A stretch of 34,233 nucleotides of DNA from Flavobacterium hibisci (lineage in GTDB: Bacteria > Bacteroidota > Bacteroidia > Flavobacteriales > Flavobacteriaceae), in the NCBI RefSeq assembly GCF_020026925.1, contig NZ_JAIQDW010000031.1, forward strand, positions 1-34,233, read 5' to 3'. Each line of letters opens with the position of its first letter. The stretch's first letter is position 1. Under the pieces are notes generated by a model. That model was given only the letters and a program-made list of their open reading frames with translations. It was not told where the DNA came from and did not search any database. This document shows, one piece after another, positions 34,115 through 34,233 of the stretch. The translations under genes and the position numbers were made by a program.

Positions 34115-34231
34115 TTATACACTTACTATCTGTTTTATTTCTTTTTGATATATGGGTTTGGTATTTACCATTCTTTCTATCGATTTATGAAAAATACTTG
34201 TTTTAAATTGAGAACGGTTTATTCTAAAACA
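34115..34231 (-). CDS. Possible 3' end of a converging gene, cut by the window edge
   Basis: On the minus strand a frame open from the window edge runs 38 codons to a TAA at 34115-34117, one base from the stop of the previous gene. Its translation (for example KSIERMVNTKPIYQKEIKQI) is hydrophilic and protein-like. The tight tail-to-tail ending resembles the zero-gap pair at 10206/10207. An open stretch of this length can occur by chance in AT-rich DNA, and I recognise no family. Confidence 0.28.
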   Translation of the reverse strand, partial: CFRINRSQFKTSIFHKSIERMVNTKPIYQKEIKQIVSV

Positions 34232-34233
34232 AA

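Noticed and set aside
1..34233. CRISPR arrays, tRNA genes, insertion sequences or prophage genes
   Set aside because: No regular long repeat-spacer array, no tRNA-like cloverleaf with CCA end, and no transposase or integrase was found while reading the window.

Overview
This window is chromosomal DNA from a member of the Bacteroidota, most likely a Flavobacterium or close relative. The evidence is low GC, intergenic spacers with the Bacteroidota promoter word TAnnTTTG and no Shine-Dalgarno sequences, an LpxC-FabZ fusion, a second LpxD-like gene, a SusC/SusD locus with an ECF sigma/FecR pair, and many secreted proteins or lipoproteins with Flavobacterium-style signal peptides. No database search was possible, so assignments rest on motifs, length and gene order.

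Layout. 1-140: the 3' part of a 5S rRNA gene and its terminator, the end of an rRNA operon. 228-3248: a secreted M1-type zinc aminopeptidase converging on tpiA and a TlpA-like thioredoxin lipoprotein, with a shared bidirectional terminator. 3597-7625: a secreted adenosine-deaminase-like protein, then a chromate module made of a ChrB-domain/AraC-HTH fusion regulator, a small predicted outer-membrane protein and a ChrA transporter; the last two follow a strong TTTG-N17-TAGCTTTG promoter. 7671-11747: rlmH, a UMF1-type MFS transporter and a pentapeptide-repeat protein on the plus strand, converging with no gap on a GNAT acetyltransferase and guaC.

11983-19644: a housekeeping block with an HD-domain phosphohydrolase, lpxD, lpxC-fabZ, lpxA, efp, a second lpxD-like acyltransferase, an NTF2/SnoaL-like protein and sucD. 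It carries lipid A synthesis from N-acyl transfer through deacetylation, plus the FabZ step that supplies hydroxyacyl-ACP chemistry. 19786-20214: a small protein with GIY-YIG-like features.

20528-30011: a TonB-dependent uptake locus comprising an ECF sigma factor, a FecR anti-sigma factor, a SusC receptor with an N-terminal STN signalling domain, SusD, an HExxH zinc lipoprotein and a DUF4302-like lipoprotein. No glycan-degrading enzyme is present, so the substrate is unknown. 30249-33101: fabG and a membrane-anchored VWA protein. 33136-end: a very AT-rich helical protein of unknown function, and possibly the tail of a converging minus-strand gene.

The most interesting structure outside genes is a set of intergenic elements built from short degenerate repeats in inverted arrangement (period 7 before the VWA gene, period 8 before the GIY-YIG-like gene, period 15-16 before the second lpxD). 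There are also two tandem hairpins with the same CTGTAA loop before susC, and a hairpin covering the lpxD start codon.
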